This document shows, in pieces, positions 9,774-18,419 of a DNA stretch of 64,000 nucleotides; within the stretch, counting starts at the first letter, position 1; each line of letters starts with the position of its first letter. The stretch is from Streptomyces sp. HSG2. GTDB taxonomy: Bacteria > Actinomycetota > Actinomycetes > Streptomycetales > Streptomycetaceae. The stretch lies in the NCBI RefSeq assembly GCF_016598575.1, contig NZ_CP066801.1:2046001-2110000 (forward strand). The letters run 5' to 3'. The position numbers were made by a program, and so were the translations under genes. The notes beneath the pieces are model-generated. The model did no database searches and was not told the DNA's origin. It saw only the letters and a list, made by a program, of their open reading frames with translations.

Positions 9774-11179
9774 CGGGTCCCCCCGCCCGGCTCCGGCCGG
9801 TCGTCCGTCCCGGAACGCTCCTCGGCCTCGGACCGGTCGTCCGACTCCCCCCGGCCGGCCGGCCCCCGTCGGCCTTCCGCCTCCGGTGGATCCCCCGACT
9901 CCGGCCCGTCCGCCGGGTTCGGTCGATCCACCCGCTCCTCGGCCTCCGGGCCGTCCGGAGCGTCGGAGTCGCGGGTGGGCGCCCCGCGCCGGCGGTCCGT
10001 CGGTCCCGACGTCTCCTCGAAGGCGTTCTCCTCGAAGGCGGGAACGGCGTGATGCCAGGGGGCATCGGAGGCGACGGGAGGCGCCGCGTCCCCGCCGCCT
10101 GGCGGCGTTCGGCGCGCCCCGGGCTCCCCCTCGGGCCTCGCCGGACGCTCCTCCGCGCTCCCGCCCGTGCCGGACCCGGATCCCGTGCCGGGTCCCGTGC
10201 CGTTGCCGGAACCCGGCTCCGGTGCCGCCGGTCCCGGCGCCGAGGCGCGGCGGCTCGCCGAGCCCTCCGAGGCGCGGCGGGACCGCCGGGGGCCGGCGGG
10301 GCGGGCTTCGGACGCGGCTCGTTGCGAGGCTGAGCCCCCGGCGGCGCTCCTGTTCCGTCGCGCTCGGGGGGCGGCCGCGCCGGACGTCCCGGAAGTCCCC
10401 GGTCCCGCCGCCCCGGGAGTCTTCGGACCAGGAGGGTCGGGGGCCGGGCCGGGGGCCGGCCGGCCGGTCCTGTCGCGCCTCGCCGGGCGGTTCGATTCGG
10501 GCCCGCGCCGCCCGCTGTCCCCGCTGTCCCCGCTGTCGTCCGGTTCGGCTACGGCGCCGGCGTCGGTCGGGAGCGCCGGGGCGTCGGCGGGGGCGGCCGG
10601 GGGGGCTTCCCGCAGCGGACCCCACTCGCGGGGGTCGGGTACGCCGGGCGGCAGCACGGGACGGCGTCGACCGGCTCGGCCCGTGCCGGCGGATGACTCC
10701 CCCGGCTCCTTCGCCCCGGGCCACGCCTTGGCCACCCGGGCGGCCAGGACGAAGTCCTTGCGCAGCGGGTGACCTTCGAAGCCGTCGGGCAGCAGCAGGT
10801 GGTCCAGCCCCGGATGGCCCCGGAAGTCGACGCCGAACATCTCGTGGGTCTCGCGCTCGTGCCAGGCCGCGCCCGCGTAGACGTCCACCGCCGACGCCAG
10901 GACCGGGGAGACGTGCGGGACGGTCGTCCGCAGCAGCAGGCGACGCACCGGCGACAGGGCCACCACGTGGGCGGCGACCCGGAATCCGTCGCCGGGCTCG
11001 TCGACCGCGCTCAGCCAGTCGAAGTAGGAACAGCCCAGCCGATCCCGCGCGGTGCGCAGGGCGCCGACCCACTCGACGGGCGGCACGTCGACGGTCAGCA
11101 CGTCGTAGGCCTCCTCGGCGCGCGCCCCGGAGCCGAAGAGTTCCTCGGCTCCGGCGGGCAGCCAACCGACCGGGGTCAT
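9770..11179 (-). CDS. nuoC2: NuoC-like subunit with a ~290-residue low-complexity tail
   Basis: A 469-residue protein. Residues ~1-160 are a NuoC (30-kDa) domain, including the signature [20 protein letters not shown] and the LRKDF that follows it. From about residue 175 to the end the protein is almost entirely Gly, Pro, Ala, Ser, Arg, Glu and Asp, with no hydrophobic core, and is probably disordered. NuoC normally has ~200-245 residues. No NuoD-like sequence (for example GPQHPSTHG) occurs in the tail, so it is not a NuoCD fusion. It overlaps nuoB2 and nuoH2 by 4 bp each, so the reading frame is intact across the tail. Confidence 0.88.
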   Translation of the reverse strand: MTPVGWLPAGAEELFGSGARAEEAYDVLTVDVPPVEWVGALRTARDRLGCSYFDWLSAVDEPGDGFRVAAHVVALSPVRRLLLRTTVPHVSPVLASAVDVYAGAAWHERETHEMFGVDFRGHPGLDHLLLPDGFEGHPLRKDFVLAARVAKAWPGAKEPGESSAGTGRAGRRRPVLPPGVPDPREWGPLREAPPAAPADAPALPTDAGAVAEPDDSGDSGDSGRRGPESNRPARRDRTGRPAPGPAPDPPGPKTPGAAGPGTSGTSGAAAPRARRNRSAAGGSASQRAASEARPAGPRRSRRASEGSASRRASAPGPAAPEPGSGNGTGPGTGSGSGTGGSAEERPARPEGEPGARRTPPGGGDAAPPVASDAPWHHAVPAFEENAFEETSGPTDRRRGAPTRDSDAPDGPEAEERVDRPNPADGPESGDPPEAEGRRGPAGRGESDDRSEAEERSGTDDRPEPGGGTR

Positions 11180-11907
11180 CGGCCCTCTCCGTCCGCGCCC
11201 TCGCCGGGGGTGTCGGGTCGTCTCGGCGACGTCCGGGGCGGCGCCACCGGGTCGCTCCGCAACTCGGCCGGCGAGGGTCGGGAGGGGGCGTCGACCCCGT
11301 ACCGCTCCGGCAGCGACTCCCCGGCGATCCGCTCCTGGAGCTTCAGGATCCCCTGGAGCAGCGCCTCGGGACGCGGGGGGCAGCCCGGGACGTAGACGTC
11401 GACGGGGATGATCTGGTCGACGCCCTTGGTGACGGAGTAGGAGTCCCAGTAGGGGCCGCCGCAGTTGGAGCAGGCACCGAAGGAGATCACGTACTTCGGC
11501 TCGGGCATCTGCTCGTAGAGGCGCTTCACCGCGGGTGCCATCTTGTCCGTCACCGTGCCCGACACGACCATCAGGTCGGCCTGGCGCGGGCCGGGGGCGA
11601 AGGGGATGACGCCGAGCCGGATGAAGTCGTGACGGGCCATGGAGGCGGCGATGAACTCGATGGCGCAGCAGGCCAGACCGAAGTTGAACACCCAGAGGGA
11701 GTAGCGCCGACCCCAGTTCAGGACGACCTTCATCGGCTCGGGAGCCAGCCGGGCCAGCGCGCCGAGCCGGCCGGGCGCCGCCACCGGCACCGGTCCGGGC
11801 CGCGACTCCGGCAGCGGGTCGCCCGCCGGTCGCGCCCACACCGGTCCGGCCGGCCGTTCCGGCCCGGGCCCACGACCGAGGCCCGGGGAGTCGGGATTCA
11901 CGTCCAC
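11176..11907 (-). CDS. nuoB2: NADH-quinone oxidoreductase subunit B, second operon (cluster N2)
   Basis: A 243-residue protein that carries the N2 [4Fe-4S] cluster next to the quinone site. The ligand motifs are visible: GLACCAIEF (tandem Cys), the Cys of [12 protein letters not shown], and [11 protein letters not shown]. It has an N-terminal extension of ~60 residues and a Pro-rich C-terminal extension relative to NuoB1 (184 aa). GTG 11907 has an AGAAGG site about 10 bases upstream. GTG 11901, which would give a GTGA overlap with nuoA2, is an equally plausible start. Its normal partner NuoD is not encoded in this operon. Confidence 0.92.
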   Translation of the reverse strand: MDVNPDSPGLGRGPGPERPAGPVWARPAGDPLPESRPGPVPVAAPGRLGALARLAPEPMKVVLNWGRRYSLWVFNFGLACCAIEFIAASMARHDFIRLGVIPFAPGPRQADLMVVSGTVTDKMAPAVKRLYEQMPEPKYVISFGACSNCGGPYWDSYSVTKGVDQIIPVDVYVPGCPPRPEALLQGILKLQERIAGESLPERYGVDAPSRPSPAELRSDPVAPPRTSPRRPDTPGEGADGEGR

Positions 11908-12305
11908 GTCAGGACGCCCTTCTTGTACGCGTACAACAGGCCGACGGCCAGGAAGCCCAGGAAGACGAACATCTCCACGAGCGTCGTGGCGCCGTAGGCG
12001 GGGTCGGCGAAGACCGTCGCCCAGGGGAACAGGAAGACGGAATCGATCGCGAAGATCACGTAGAGGAACGCGTAGACGTAGTACCGGACCTGGGTGTGGG
12101 CCCAGCCCTCCCCCACCGGATCGACGCCGCACTCGTAGGTCAGGAGCTTCTCCGGGGTGGGCACGACGGGTCGCAGCAACCGGGCGGCGCCGAACGCCCC
12201 GGCGACGAACAGCGCCCCGACGACGGCGAGCAGGCCGACGACCGAGTAGGACGCGAAGTAGTCGGCGGCCACGGACGTCGTGGCCACGACGGTCGGTTCC
12301 GGCAC
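11898..12305 (-). CDS. nuoA2: NADH-quinone oxidoreductase subunit A, second operon
   Basis: A 135-residue three-helix membrane subunit and the first gene of the reduced operon. The conserved loop [20 protein letters not shown] and the helix [14 protein letters not shown], with its membrane acidic residue, identify NuoA. GTG 12305 is chosen for the GAGGGG site 7 bases upstream; another in-frame GTG at 12335 would add ten residues. No Rex-type operator like the one before nuoA1 is visible upstream, suggesting separate regulation of the two operons. Confidence 0.92.
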   Translation of the reverse strand: MPEPTVVATTSVAADYFASYSVVGLLAVVGALFVAGAFGAARLLRPVVPTPEKLLTYECGVDPVGEGWAHTQVRYYVYAFLYVIFAIDSVFLFPWATVFADPAYGATTLVEMFVFLGFLAVGLLYAYKKGVLTWT

Positions 12306-12608
12306 GTCCGCCCCTCGTTCCTGATCTTCGCTCACGGTCGGGTCCGGACCGCGCGCCCCGGCCGTGCCCCGGTCGCGCGCCACGCCGGCGCGCACGCCGT
12401 CGGCCTCCCGGGCGCTCGGCGTTCCGTACGCACGGGAGTCTAGTGCCGCTTCCGGTCGCCTCCGCCCGTCGGGGAACGATGCCGCGCCGGGTCCCGGGCG
12501 CGCCGCCCGGGACCCGGGGCGTTCGAGCCGGGGTGGGGTTTGCCCCAGGGAGACCCGGTGGGGCCGCCCGATGGCGCCGAACGGCCGGACACCGGCAGGC
12601 TGGGCGGC
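12306..12608. promoter_or_regulatory. Divergent intergenic region between nuoA2 and the sensor kinase
   Basis: About 300 bases that must hold the promoter of the nuoA2 operon (leftward) and that of the two-component genes (rightward). I found no clear -10/-35 pair and no TGTGA-type Rex palindrome. There is a GC-rich stretch at 12480-12540 but no strong hairpin. Confidence 0.4.
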
Positions 12609-13835
12609 ATGACCGAACCCCCGATGTCGCCGGCCCGTCCGATCCCGGGCCGCGGAGCGGACGCGGACCGCCCGCCGCCGGTCCGCCTCGCCTACGACCG
12701 GCGCACCTGGAAGGAGGTGGCCCACCTGCTGGCGAACCTGCCGGTGGCGCTGGTCGGTTTCGCCTACGTCGCGACGGTGCTGCTGACCGGGCCGGTGCTG
12801 GCGGTGACGGCCGTCGGGCTCCCCCCGCTCGCCGCGGGGCTCCTGGGGGCGCGCAGGTTGGGGGAATGGGAGCGAGCGCGGGCGCGAGCGCTGCTCGGGG
12901 TGTGGGTGAGGGAGCCGACCCCGCTGCCGGCGCGCGGATGGACGGGCTTCGGCCGCCCGATGTGGATGGCGCTGTCCGACCCGGTCGCCTGGCGCGCGGT
13001 GTTGTACCACTTCGTCCGGGGGCCGTGGGCGGTTCTCGCCTTCGGCGTGACGGTGGCGTCGCTGCTCGTGTTGTGGCCTGCGCTGCCGTTCGTCGCTCGG
13101 GCCCTCACCAACGTGGACCGGATGATGGTGAGGTGGCTGCTCTGCCCCTCCGACGCGCTCGAACGCCGGATCGCCGAGCTGGAGTCGGACCGGGGTGTGG
13201 TGGTGGACACCGCGGCCGCCGACCTGCGGCGCATCGAACGCGACCTGCACGACGGCGCACAGGCGCGCCTGGTCAATCTGGCGATGGGCCTCGGACTGGC
13301 CCGCGAGAGGCTGCGGGAGGACCCGGGGGCGGCGGCGGCGCTGGTCGACGAGGCGCACAGCGAGGCGAAGCTGGCGCTGCGGGAGCTGCGGGACCTGGCT
13401 CGCGGCATCCATCCGGCCGTGCTCACCGACCGGGGGTTGGACGCCGCGTTGTCCTCGATCGCCGCGCGCTGTCCCGTCCCCGTCGACGTGCGGATCGACC
13501 TGCCGAGCAGACCGGCCGAGGCCATCGAGGGCATCGCCTACTTCACGGTCTGCGAGTTGCTCCAGAACGTCGGCAGGCACAGCGGTGCCGAGACGGCGTC
13601 GGTGGAGGTGTGGCGGGTCGGGGGACGGCTGTTGATCCAGGTCCGGGACGACGGCCGGGGAGGGGCGCGGCCCGCCGGGGGCACGGGCCTGGCGGGGCTC
13701 GACGAACGCCTGGGCTCGGTCGACGGGCTGCTGGCCGTCGACTCTCCCGAGGGCGGACCGACGGCGGTGACGGCGGAGTTGCCGTGGCGGGACCGGGACT
13801 CGCGGGCGGGCCGGGAGCGAGCCTCCCGGCCTTGA
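12609..13835 (+). CDS. Sensor histidine kinase with Putative_sensor N-domain
   Basis: A 408-residue membrane kinase of the NarL-partner type. Residues ~30-190 hold four hydrophobic segments arranged as in the actinobacterial Putative_sensor domain. The phosphoacceptor is His214 in [18 protein letters not shown], the HisKA_3 motif. The C-terminal ATPase shows the N box region ([12 protein letters not shown]) and a G box ([10 protein letters not shown], then [11 protein letters not shown]). ATG 12609 is preferred over an upstream ATG at 12540, although the ribosome site is weak. It is followed by a lone sensor-domain protein and the response regulator, on the same strand. Confidence 0.9.
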   Translation: MTEPPMSPARPIPGRGADADRPPPVRLAYDRRTWKEVAHLLANLPVALVGFAYVATVLLTGPVLAVTAVGLPPLAAGLLGARRLGEWERARARALLGVWVREPTPLPARGWTGFGRPMWMALSDPVAWRAVLYHFVRGPWAVLAFGVTVASLLVLWPALPFVARALTNVDRMMVRWLLCPSDALERRIAELESDRGVVVDTAAADLRRIERDLHDGAQARLVNLAMGLGLARERLREDPGAAAALVDEAHSEAKLALRELRDLARGIHPAVLTDRGLDAALSSIAARCPVPVDVRIDLPSRPAEAIEGIAYFTVCELLQNVGRHSGAETASVEVWRVGGRLLIQVRDDGRGGARPAGGTGLAGLDERLGSVDGLLAVDSPEGGPTAVTAELPWRDRDSRAGRERASRP

Positions 13836-13943
13836 CGGACCTCGGCACAGGACGCCGCCGCGCTCCTCGGTGGGGCGACGGCGGCCGGCACGGGCGGGTG
13901 GCGCAGGGCGACCCGCAAGGCGACGAGGAGAGGGAGGACACCG

Positions 13944-14657
13944 ATGGCCACCGGCCTCGGACACGATCGACGGGCCCCCGAGCCCGGTTCCGCGCACTCC
14001 GGCTCCGGTGGGCGGGCGGCGCACGATCGCGCCCACCGGTCCCGCGCGCGCCGGCGCGGCGGGGAGTTCGGGTACCTGCTGCTGGGTCCGCCGATCGGCG
14101 TGGCCTTCCTGTGCTGCTTCGTCCTCTCGACCGTGGGGATGGGTCTGGCCCCGACGTTCCTCGGACTTCCCCTGCTGGCGGCCGGACTCGCCGGTTGTCG
14201 GGGGCTCGGCGCGCTGGAGCGGTCCCGGGCTCGCGCCCTGCTGGGGGTCCGGATCGCCGCGCCCGAGCCGACGCGGCGGCGGGGCTCGGGGGCGACGGCG
14301 TCGATGACGGCGGTGATCCGCGACGGCGCCTCGTGGCGGGCGCTGCTCTACGCCCTGCTGCACCCGCCCCTGACGCTCGTCTCCTTCGTGGCGACCGTGA
14401 CGGTCGGCACCTGCGGGGTGGCCATGCTGACATACCCGCTCTGGTTCTGGGTTTTCCCGGTGTTCGTCGGCGAGGGGGGAGTCCAGCCGTATCCGGACGG
14501 AACCCACGAGATCCGCTGGGACGGCCCGTGGGAGATAGCGGCGATCGCCGTGGGGGGACTGCTGCTCGCCGCTCTCGCGACGCTCCTCGTCCGGGCTTTC
14601 ACGACGGTGGACCGCCTGCTGGTGCGCGGTCTGCTGGGAGCGCGTTCGAGGGCGTGA
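13944..14657 (+). CDS. Free-standing Putative_sensor-domain membrane protein
   Basis: A 237-residue membrane protein related to the N-terminal half of the neighbouring kinase but with no kinase domain. Shared features are the GLP-containing helix pair, a RARALLGV segment after the second helix ([14 protein letters not shown] here, [14 protein letters not shown] in the kinase), SWRALLY versus AWRAVLY, and the ending FTTVDRLLVRGLLG versus [14 protein letters not shown]. The first ~45 residues are hydrophilic. Lying between the kinase and its regulator, it may tune or compete in sensing. That role is inference; no ligand is known. Confidence 0.85.
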   Translation: MATGLGHDRRAPEPGSAHSGSGGRAAHDRAHRSRARRRGGEFGYLLLGPPIGVAFLCCFVLSTVGMGLAPTFLGLPLLAAGLAGCRGLGALERSRARALLGVRIAAPEPTRRRGSGATASMTAVIRDGASWRALLYALLHPPLTLVSFVATVTVGTCGVAMLTYPLWFWVFPVFVGEGGVQPYPDGTHEIRWDGPWEIAAIAVGGLLLAALATLLVRAFTTVDRLLVRGLLGARSRA

Positions 14658-14788
14658 GCCCGAGGTCGCCGGGCAAGGCGCCGGCCGACGAAGGTGGCCC
14701 CCCTGGGGCGGGCCCCGGGGTGGCTGGGATGCTGGGGGTCGTCGGGGACGTGGGCGACGGGCTCGCGCGGGCCGGGGGGAGCGGGATC

Positions 14789-15460
14789 ATGGGGGACGGG
14801 GTACGGGTCGTCATCGCCGAGGACTCGGTGCTGCTCAGGGAAGGGTTGACGCGGCTGCTGACGGATCTCGGCCACGAGGTGGTGGCGAGTGTCGGCGACG
14901 GCGAGCGGCTGCTGGCGACCGTCGCCGAACTGGACGGACGGGGGAAACTCCCCGACGTCGTCGTGGCGGACGTGCGGATGCCGCCGACCCACACCGACGA
15001 AGGGGTGCGGGCGGCGGTGCGGCTGCGTCGGGCGCACCCGGACCTGGGGGTGCTGGTGCTCTCCCAGTACGTCGAGGAGCGTTACGCGACCGAGTTGTTG
15101 GCGGGTTCCACGCGGGGGGTGGGCTACCTGCTCAAGGACCGGGTGGCCGAGGTCCGCGACTTCGTGGAGGCGGTGGTGCGGGTGGCGGGCGGTGGCACCG
15201 CGCTGGACCCGGAGGTGGTGGCACAGTTGCTGGGGCGCAGCCGCAAACAGGACGCGCTGGCGGGACTGACGCCGCGTGAACGCGAGGTCCTGGGACTGAT
15301 GGCGGAGGGACGGACCAACGCGGCCATCGCCACACGCCTGGTGGTGGGTCAGGGTGCGGTCGAGAAGCACGTCGGCAACATCTTCCTCAAGTTGGGACTG
15401 CCCCCGAGCGCCGGAGCCCACCGCAGGGTCCTGGCGGTCCTCGCCCACCTCGGCTACTGA
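14789..15460 (+). CDS. LuxR/NarL-family response regulator
   Basis: A 223-residue transcription regulator. The receiver domain has the acidic pair E11/D12, the phosphorylation site Asp61 in VVVADVRMPP, and the conserved Lys in GYLLKDRV. The C-terminal LuxR helix-turn-helix contains LTPREREVLGLMAEGRTNAA and VEKHVGNIFLKLGL. ATG 14789 has a GGGGGAG site about 8 bases upstream. It is the natural partner of the kinase at 12609. Targets are unknown; the divergent nuo2 operon is an obvious one to test. Confidence 0.94.
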   Translation: MGDGVRVVIAEDSVLLREGLTRLLTDLGHEVVASVGDGERLLATVAELDGRGKLPDVVVADVRMPPTHTDEGVRAAVRLRRAHPDLGVLVLSQYVEERYATELLAGSTRGVGYLLKDRVAEVRDFVEAVVRVAGGGTALDPEVVAQLLGRSRKQDALAGLTPREREVLGLMAEGRTNAAIATRLVVGQGAVEKHVGNIFLKLGLPPSAGAHRRVLAVLAHLGY

Positions 15461-15476
15461 GCACCGGGCTCCGGGC

Positions 15477-15615
15477 GCACACCGAGGGTGGGGGATCGAA
15501 CCCGCCACGCCGTACTCCTCATCCGAAGGGACGAGCGCGAACGCCGCTCGGGCACGGGTCGTTCCCACTGGTGTGGAGTGGGACGACCGGCCGACACCGG
15601 CCGCGGCGGACGGCG
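15477..15615. repeat. Direct repeat copy 1 (left edge of 3.7-kb insertion)
   Basis: About 139 bases nearly identical to 19153-19300, in the same orientation. The two copies differ at only a few positions, near 15490 and 15522-15531, and copy 2 has 9 extra bases (ccgtggcgg) near its end. Read on the minus strand, the repeat contains GGCGGGTTCGATCCCC, which looks like a tRNA T-arm, but no full tRNA can be folded. The repeat begins just after the response-regulator stop and runs into the transposase remnant. Confidence 0.85.
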
Positions 15616-15845
15616 CTGGACAAAGCCGCCGCGAAGTTGTTCAACTCGCTGATCAAGGTCGAGTACATCCACCGGCACCTGTTCGCCACCGAACCGAGGT
15701 CCGCCTGAAGATCGCCACCTGGATCACCGGGTTCTACCACCCGCGACGCAGGCACAGCGCGGTCGGCGGCCCGCCGCCGGAAGAGTTCGAACGGACCATC
15801 ACCGAAGCACGCAAGAAGAGCGACCAGAGCTGCCAGGCCGTATAG
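15616..15845 (+). pseudogene. IS3-type transposase C-terminal remnant, frameshifted
   Basis: Two adjoining reading frames together resemble the end of an IS3-family OrfB transposase. The first reads LDKAAAKLFNSLIKVEYIHR and stops soon after. The second, one frame over from ~15705, reads LKIATWITGFYHPRRRHSAV followed by GGPPPEEFE and ends at 15845. The WI.GFY..RRRHS pattern is characteristic of the DDE integrase C-terminus. The catalytic residues lie upstream and are missing. This is a dead fragment, consistent with past transposition next to the direct repeat. Confidence 0.8.
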
Positions 15846-15950
15846 GAGAGGTCTCTACGAAACCAGAGGATCGACAGGGGTGCTCGCTGGTCACACATCG
15901 CGTGCGCGTGCCGCGGGTTGATCAGGATGTGGGCAGTTGAGTGATCGAAT

Positions 15951-15978
15951 TTCGGACAAGATCATGTGTGGGTAGCCT
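15951..15978 (+). promoter_or_regulatory. Possible promoter for the secreted-protein gene
   Basis: TTCGGA (15951-15956) and TAGCCT (15973-15978) are separated by 16 bases, in an unusually AT-rich stretch about 100 bases before the start at 16075. The fit to the vegetative sigma consensus is fair only. Confidence 0.3.
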
Positions 15979-16074
15979 CGGGCCTGTGAGTGTGGCATGC
16001 AGTCACCTGCGAGCCGGGAACGACCCGGTGCACGGCCCCTTAGGGGCTCTGCGTGCTTGGGGGAGGAAATCTTC

Positions 16075-16356
16075 ATGCGTATGGGCGCCACGCTTGCGAG
16101 CGCTACCCTGCTGTTCGGGTCTACGCCTGCTTCGGCTGGCACGACCGGCGCCTTGGCGCTTTCCTGCAAGACCAGCGCCGGCAGCACGGGCGGCTGCGCG
16201 GAGTGCACCGGCTCCGGCCAGTGGCGTGCGAAGGCCGTGTGCGACTGGGAGGGTGACAGATACTCGGAGCGGGCTGACCAGAAGACCGGGACGGTTCGGG
16301 TCTACCTGCCGGACTGCAAGTGGAGCATTGAGAAGGTCGTTGTCGAGCTGCTCTGA
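16075..16356 (+). CDS. Small secreted Cys-containing protein
   Basis: A 93-residue precursor with a short signal peptide (MRMGATLASATLLFGSTPAS, cleavage probably after ASA at about residue 21). The mature part of ~72 residues has five cysteines (in SCK, GGC, AEC, VCD and DCK) and several Trp/Tyr residues, which suggests a compact disulphide-containing extracellular protein. The ribosome site GGGAGGAA lies 7 bases before ATG 16075. I do not recognise a named family. It stands alone before a terminator-like hairpin and then an ABC transporter operon, so it may be exported, sensed or protected against by that system. This is inference only. Confidence 0.8.
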   Translation: MRMGATLASATLLFGSTPASAGTTGALALSCKTSAGSTGGCAECTGSGQWRAKAVCDWEGDRYSERADQKTGTVRVYLPDCKWSIEKVVVELL

Positions 16357-16372
16357 CGCTCACCGACTGAGC

Positions 16373-16405
16373 GCGCTGGGGCGTGGCGAACGTACGCCCC
16401 AGCGC
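16373..16405 (+). terminator. Hairpin between secreted-protein gene and ABC genes
   Basis: A perfect 12-bp stem (gcgctggggcgt 16373-16384, acgccccagcgc 16394-16405) with a 9-base loop, 17 bases after the small-gene stop and 17 bases before the ABC start. It looks like an intrinsic or attenuating terminator, so the first gene could be expressed more strongly than the transporter. Confidence 0.75.
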
Positions 16406-16422
16406 TGTCAAGAGGAACACAC

Positions 16423-17190
16423 ATGCCACTACTCGAAGTGAAAGACCTCCATCAAGGGTACAGGCGCAAACCGGTTATTCGGGGGCTCAGTCTGGAACTT
16501 GAGGCCGGAGCCTTCGGTCTGCTCGGTCCCAACGGCGCTGGGAAGAGCACGCTACTGCGGAGCCTCGCCACCGTAAGTCGACCCACTTCGGGCAGCGTTC
16601 GCCTGTTCGGCTTCGGGCTCGCCACGGCCAAGGAGCTCCGGACAGCCCGGCGAGAGATCGGGTTCCTGCCGCAGAGCTTCGCCTACCCCGCTGACTTCAC
16701 GGTGACCGATTTCGTGAGGCACTGTGCCTGGCTGCGCGAAGTTCCACGACGTCGCATCCCGGAGGCGGCGAAGGAGGCCATTGAGCGGGTGGAACTGGCT
16801 GATCAGGCGAGCACACCCCTCCGAAGGCTGTCCGGTGGCATGCTGCGTCGTGCTGGTATCGCCCAGGCGATCGCCGGACATCCGCGGCTGGTGATCCTCG
16901 ACGAGCCCACCACAGGGCTCGACCCGCATCAGAGGGTCAGATTCAGGAAACTCATAAGAGACTTGGCCCAGGACAGCTGTGTCCTCCTGAGTACTCACCT
17001 CGTGGAGGACGTCTCGCACACGTGCTCGCGTATCGGTGTGTTGTATCAGGGAACCCTGCGCTTCGTTGGTGCGCCGGCCGAACTGGAGACGCTGGCCGCG
17101 GCTGATGCGCCCGGTGATACGCCTTTGGAGAGGGGCTATGCCTCGGCCCTGGGCGCTCCGCCCTCACAGGACATGGCCGGAGCGCCATGA
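16423..17190 (+). CDS. ABC transporter ATP-binding protein
   Basis: A 255-residue ATPase with all core motifs: Walker A GPNGAGKST at residues 35-43, a Q-loop (FLPQSF), the signature LSGGMLRR, Walker B LVILDEPTTGLD, and the switch His in LLSTHLVED. It is of the multidrug/bacitracin-exporter type, where the ATPase is separate from its permease. A ribosome site AGAGGAA precedes the ATG. Its stop overlaps the permease start (ATGA, 17187-17190). Codon usage has more A/T in third positions than flanking genes, consistent with the insertion bounded by the direct repeats. Confidence 0.93.
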   Translation: MPLLEVKDLHQGYRRKPVIRGLSLELEAGAFGLLGPNGAGKSTLLRSLATVSRPTSGSVRLFGFGLATAKELRTARREIGFLPQSFAYPADFTVTDFVRHCAWLREVPRRRIPEAAKEAIERVELADQASTPLRRLSGGMLRRAGIAQAIAGHPRLVILDEPTTGLDPHQRVRFRKLIRDLAQDSCVLLSTHLVEDVSHTCSRIGVLYQGTLRFVGAPAELETLAAADAPGDTPLERGYASALGAPPSQDMAGAP

Positions 17191-18419
17191 CGGGCTTCGT
17201 TGTCGAGCTTCGCCGAACTCCCATGCGTTGGGCGGCACTGCCCCTGATCGTCGCGGCTGCCGCCATGGTCTTCTTCGTCGGCGGTGACTGGAAGGGGTCC
17301 TGGCCGGAGACCTCGGCCGCGGCAACCAGAGCGGCCATGCCGCTGATGATCGCTGGAATGGGTCTTGCCGCTCACCGCGCGTCCCAAATGCGGCGTAGCG
17401 GCTCGGACACACTCCTTGCCGCGCGCCCCCTGCCGCAGGTCGAACTGACACGCCTGACCGCCGATGCCGTGTGGCTCAGTGCTGTCTATCTGCTCTGCAC
17501 CGCGCTCGCGTGGATGGTCACAGCCGGTGCCCCGGGTGCGCCGTGGCCCGAGTACGTCCTCTTCGGTCTCTCCGGGATCCTCTTCGCGCTCGCACTTGGC
17601 TACTTCACCGGCCGAGTGCTACCCAACCGTTTCACCGGTGCGATCGCAGCGGTCGGCGGGTTCCTGCTGTTCAGCCTCGTCTTCAGCTCGCAATCCTCCC
17701 CGCTCGCCCACGTCGTCTTCTACCACTCCATCGACGTTCGTCTGTCGGCAACGCATCTGGCATGGCGACTGTCCGTCACCGCGTTCGCCGTCGCGGCCAT
17801 GTGTACCGTCAGTTCGCTGTTGAGTCGTGACGCGCGTATGAAGGGAGCGGCCGGCGCAGGGGGGGTCCTCTCACTTGCGACGCTGGTCTGTCTCTTCGCC
17901 ATGCCGGGCAACAGCAGCGCCTTGCTCGAGCCTCGCCAGGCGGCAGAACCCGTGTGTGTGCCCGGCGGCGGAAGCTCGGTTTGCGTATGGCCTGAACACG
18001 CGAAGCGCCTTCCCGAAGCCGTCGCGGCGGCGCAGAAGGTGGCCGGCGCCGCGCAGGGAGTTCTCCCTCCCCCACAGCGCTACGCGGAGCAAGGGCTGGG
18101 GAGAACCGGGTCGGGTGGCTTCACCCTGGACCACGGGCAGCGTGACCTGCTGCACACCGTCCTTCTTGAGATGACGGCCCCGCACAAGACGTGGTGTGAG
18201 GCCGAACCAGAGGCCAAGACGGAACAGAGGATGTACGCGGGGCTTCGCCTTGAGGCGTGGCTGGAAGCACGCGCCACGGGCTCGGACAAACTGCCCGCGT
18301 ACGACTACTCAGGGGACACGACTTGGCAGTCGGACGTACGTGGTGTCCTGAACCTGCCGAGTGGAGAGCAAGCCGTCCACGCGAAGCGGTGGGCGGCAGA
18401 GGCGGGGGCGTCGTGCTGA
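17187..18419 (+). CDS. ABC transporter membrane protein with large soluble C-domain
   Basis: A 410-residue protein. Residues ~10-260 carry six or so hydrophobic helices, typical of an ABC-2 type permease half. The remaining ~150 residues are hydrophilic and probably extracytoplasmic. They begin with VCVPGGGSSVCVWPEHAKRL, a Cys-containing segment, and end in a Cys. The substrate is unknown. Coupled by a 4-bp overlap to the ATPase before it and by a 7-bp overlap to the membrane protein after it, so the three form one unit. The pairing of an extracellular domain with an upstream secreted Cys-protein is suggestive. Confidence 0.85.
   Translation: MTGFVVELRRTPMRWAALPLIVAAAAMVFFVGGDWKGSWPETSAAATRAAMPLMIAGMGLAAHRASQMRRSGSDTLLAARPLPQVELTRLTADAVWLSAVYLLCTALAWMVTAGAPGAPWPEYVLFGLSGILFALALGYFTGRVLPNRFTGAIAAVGGFLLFSLVFSSQSSPLAHVVFYHSIDVRLSATHLAWRLSVTAFAVAAMCTVSSLLSRDARMKGAAGAGGVLSLATLVCLFAMPGNSSALLEPRQAAEPVCVPGGGSSVCVWPEHAKRLPEAVAAAQKVAGAAQGVLPPPQRYAEQGLGRTGSGGFTLDHGQRDLLHTVLLEMTAPHKTWCEAEPEAKTEQRMYAGLRLEAWLEARATGSDKLPAYDYSGDTTWQSDVRGVLNLPSGEQAVHAKRWAAEAGASC

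Noticed and set aside
9770..10660. NuoC2 tail as a NuoD domain (NuoCD fusion) or as a separate gene
   Set aside because: No NuoD motif is present and there is no internal start with a ribosome site. The composition is low-complexity throughout.
15477..15615. A tRNA or tRNA fragment inside the direct repeats
   Set aside because: Only a T-arm-like hairpin is present on the minus strand; no cloverleaf, anticodon arm or acceptor pairing was found.
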